From CAZDAW01 sp964503685 (GTDB taxonomy: Bacteria; Chloroflexota; Anaerolineae; Anaerolineales; Anaerolineaceae), in assembly GCA_964503685.1 (NCBI GenBank), contig CAZDAW010000141.1, positions 1 through 7,063 of the forward strand: 7,063 nt of DNA. The letters run 5' to 3'. A model generated the notes under the pieces. That model saw nothing but the letters and a program-made list of their open reading frames with translations, had not been told where the DNA came from and made no database searches. Shown here one piece after another: positions 6,187 to 7,063 of this stretch. Positions within the stretch are counted from its first letter, which is position 1. Each line of letters starts with the position of its first letter. Made by a program: the position numbers and the translations under genes.

Positions 6187-7063
6187 ATGAAATTTTAGTA
6201 ATCCTTTTTGCTGGTTTAATAGCGTTGGATCTAATTCTGGTAGCCACGCGATCGAGTATTTTAAATTTGCATTTACCCCGTTTGTTAGGGTTGCATGAGC
6301 ATCGCAAGGCAGATGTTGAGCGCACATTGTCTTTACTCGACAGGCCACGTGTTCGGATCAGCCTTCGTCTGGCGCAAGTATTAATTCATTGTTTTTATAC
6401 CGTTGTAATACTCTTGATCTTCCAGACCTGGTTCAAACCTGATACCCTGATGTGGCTTTTGTTAGGATTAACGTTTGTTGTTGTTCTCATAATATTGAGC
6501 AGTGAATTTGCACTTGAAGGAAAGTGTTCCCGGCAGCCAGAGGCTCTGGCGCTCTCGTTGACTCCTTTCGCGTATTTTGTGGATTTTTTGTGCGCGCCGT
6601 TCTCGGCCCTATTTCTGGCGCTGCTTCCCACTCTGGCAGATGCAAGACAGAAGAAAGGCGCTTTGGTTACTGAAGATGATCTCAGAGTCTGGGCGAAAGA
6701 TGATCAGACAGATGGCAGTTTGCAGAGTGAAGAGCGAAAGATGATTTATTCCATCTTTCAATTCGGTGATACGCTGGTTCGTGAAATTATGGTACCACGT
6801 ATTGATATTCATGCACTTGAGACGACAACGCCGCTTCTAGAAGCTATAGACTCTCTGGTTCAAACCGGGCACTCGCGTATCCCGGTTTTTGAAGAAACCA
6901 TCGATAATATCGTCGGAATCCTTTATGCCAAAGATCTTCTGCGAATCTGGCAAAAAGGTGATCAGCAACCCCCGATTCGAAATATTGTACGCCCGGTCTA
7001 TTTCGTACCTGAAGCGAAAAAGGTCGATGAATTATTGACCGAAATGCAGAACCAGCGAATTCA
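6183..7063 (+). CDS. CNNM/CorC-type (HlyC-like) membrane protein with CBS domains, 3' end outside window
   Basis: Membrane protein of the CNNM (DUF21) plus CBS-pair family, linked elsewhere to magnesium or other divalent-cation transport. The frame opens at GTG 6183, sharing GTGA with the glmU stop, and runs 293 codons to the right edge without a stop. The next in-frame Met is residue 90, inside a helix, so GTG is the best start; coupling to glmU explains the weak ribosome binding site. Hydrophobic segments at about 4-22, 63-80, 89-106 and 122-150 form a DUF21-like part. A linker with SEERKMIYSIFQFGDTLVREIMVPRID (182-208, split as SEERKMIYSIFQF then REIMVPRID) is the classic entry to CBS1 (SRIPVFEETIDNIVGILYAKDLL, as SRIPVFEE at 231-238 and GILYAKDLL at 245-253). 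CBS2 begins near 265. The DUF21 part is divergent: the conserved Pro-Lys after its Glu reads L111-E112. Substrate not predictable. Confidence 0.88.
   Translation, partial: MNEILVILFAGLIALDLILVATRSSILNLHLPRLLGLHEHRKADVERTLSLLDRPRVRISLRLAQVLIHCFYTVVILLIFQTWFKPDTLMWLLLGLTFVVVLIILSSEFALEGKCSRQPEALALSLTPFAYFVDFLCAPFSALFLALLPTLADARQKKGALVTEDDLRVWAKDDQTDGSLQSEERKMIYSIFQFGDTLVREIMVPRIDIHALETTTPLLEAIDSLVQTGHSRIPVFEETIDNIVGILYAKDLLRIWQKGDQQPPIRNIVRPVYFVPEAKKVDELLTEMQNQRI

Overview
The window looks like chromosomal DNA of a free-living bacterium of moderate GC content, most likely a member of the Chloroflexota (Anaerolineae-like). This assignment is an inference from gene style: a long family 5 lipoprotein binding protein with a Thr/Pro-rich linker, a receiver protein fused to a roadblock-like module, and a glmU followed by a CNNM/CorC-type gene. 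No rRNA or marker gene fixes the taxonomy, and I see no sign of phage, plasmid, insertion sequence or CRISPR.

Layout. (1) From the left edge to 892 is the 3' part of a DppC/OppC-type permease, closed by a strong intrinsic terminator at 921-947. (2) After a short promoter region, 1049-3019 encodes a lipoprotein solute-binding protein of the peptide/nickel family, the natural partner of that permease but carried on its own transcript. (3) Positions 3020-3505 have no intact gene. On the minus strand this stretch holds a 140-codon reading frame for a small membrane protein, broken by one in-frame TAA and lacking a normal start, which I read as a decaying gene. (4) A response regulator (3506-4522) has an N-terminal receiver, a middle domain resembling roadblock/LC7 and an acidic tail, with no DNA-binding domain. 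Its start codon sits 6 bases beyond a good extended -10 box, so its mRNA is probably leaderless. (5) A tRNA-Gln(TTG) lies at 4600-4670 with its own extended -10 promoter and a composite hairpin terminator at 4741-4790. (6) glmU (4834-6186) encodes a complete bifunctional UDP-GlcNAc pyrophosphorylase. (7) Overlapping the glmU stop codon by four bases (GTGA) is a CNNM/CorC-type membrane protein with CBS domains, starting at GTG 6183 and running off the right edge.

How the genes work together. The permease and binding protein form part of one oligopeptide-type ABC importer. GlmU makes UDP-GlcNAc for the cell envelope and is translationally coupled to the CNNM-like gene. The response regulator and the tRNA are separate units. 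The items most worth a second look are the hidden minus-strand reading frame, the symmetric and probably leaderless promoter beside it, and the receiver-roadblock architecture.
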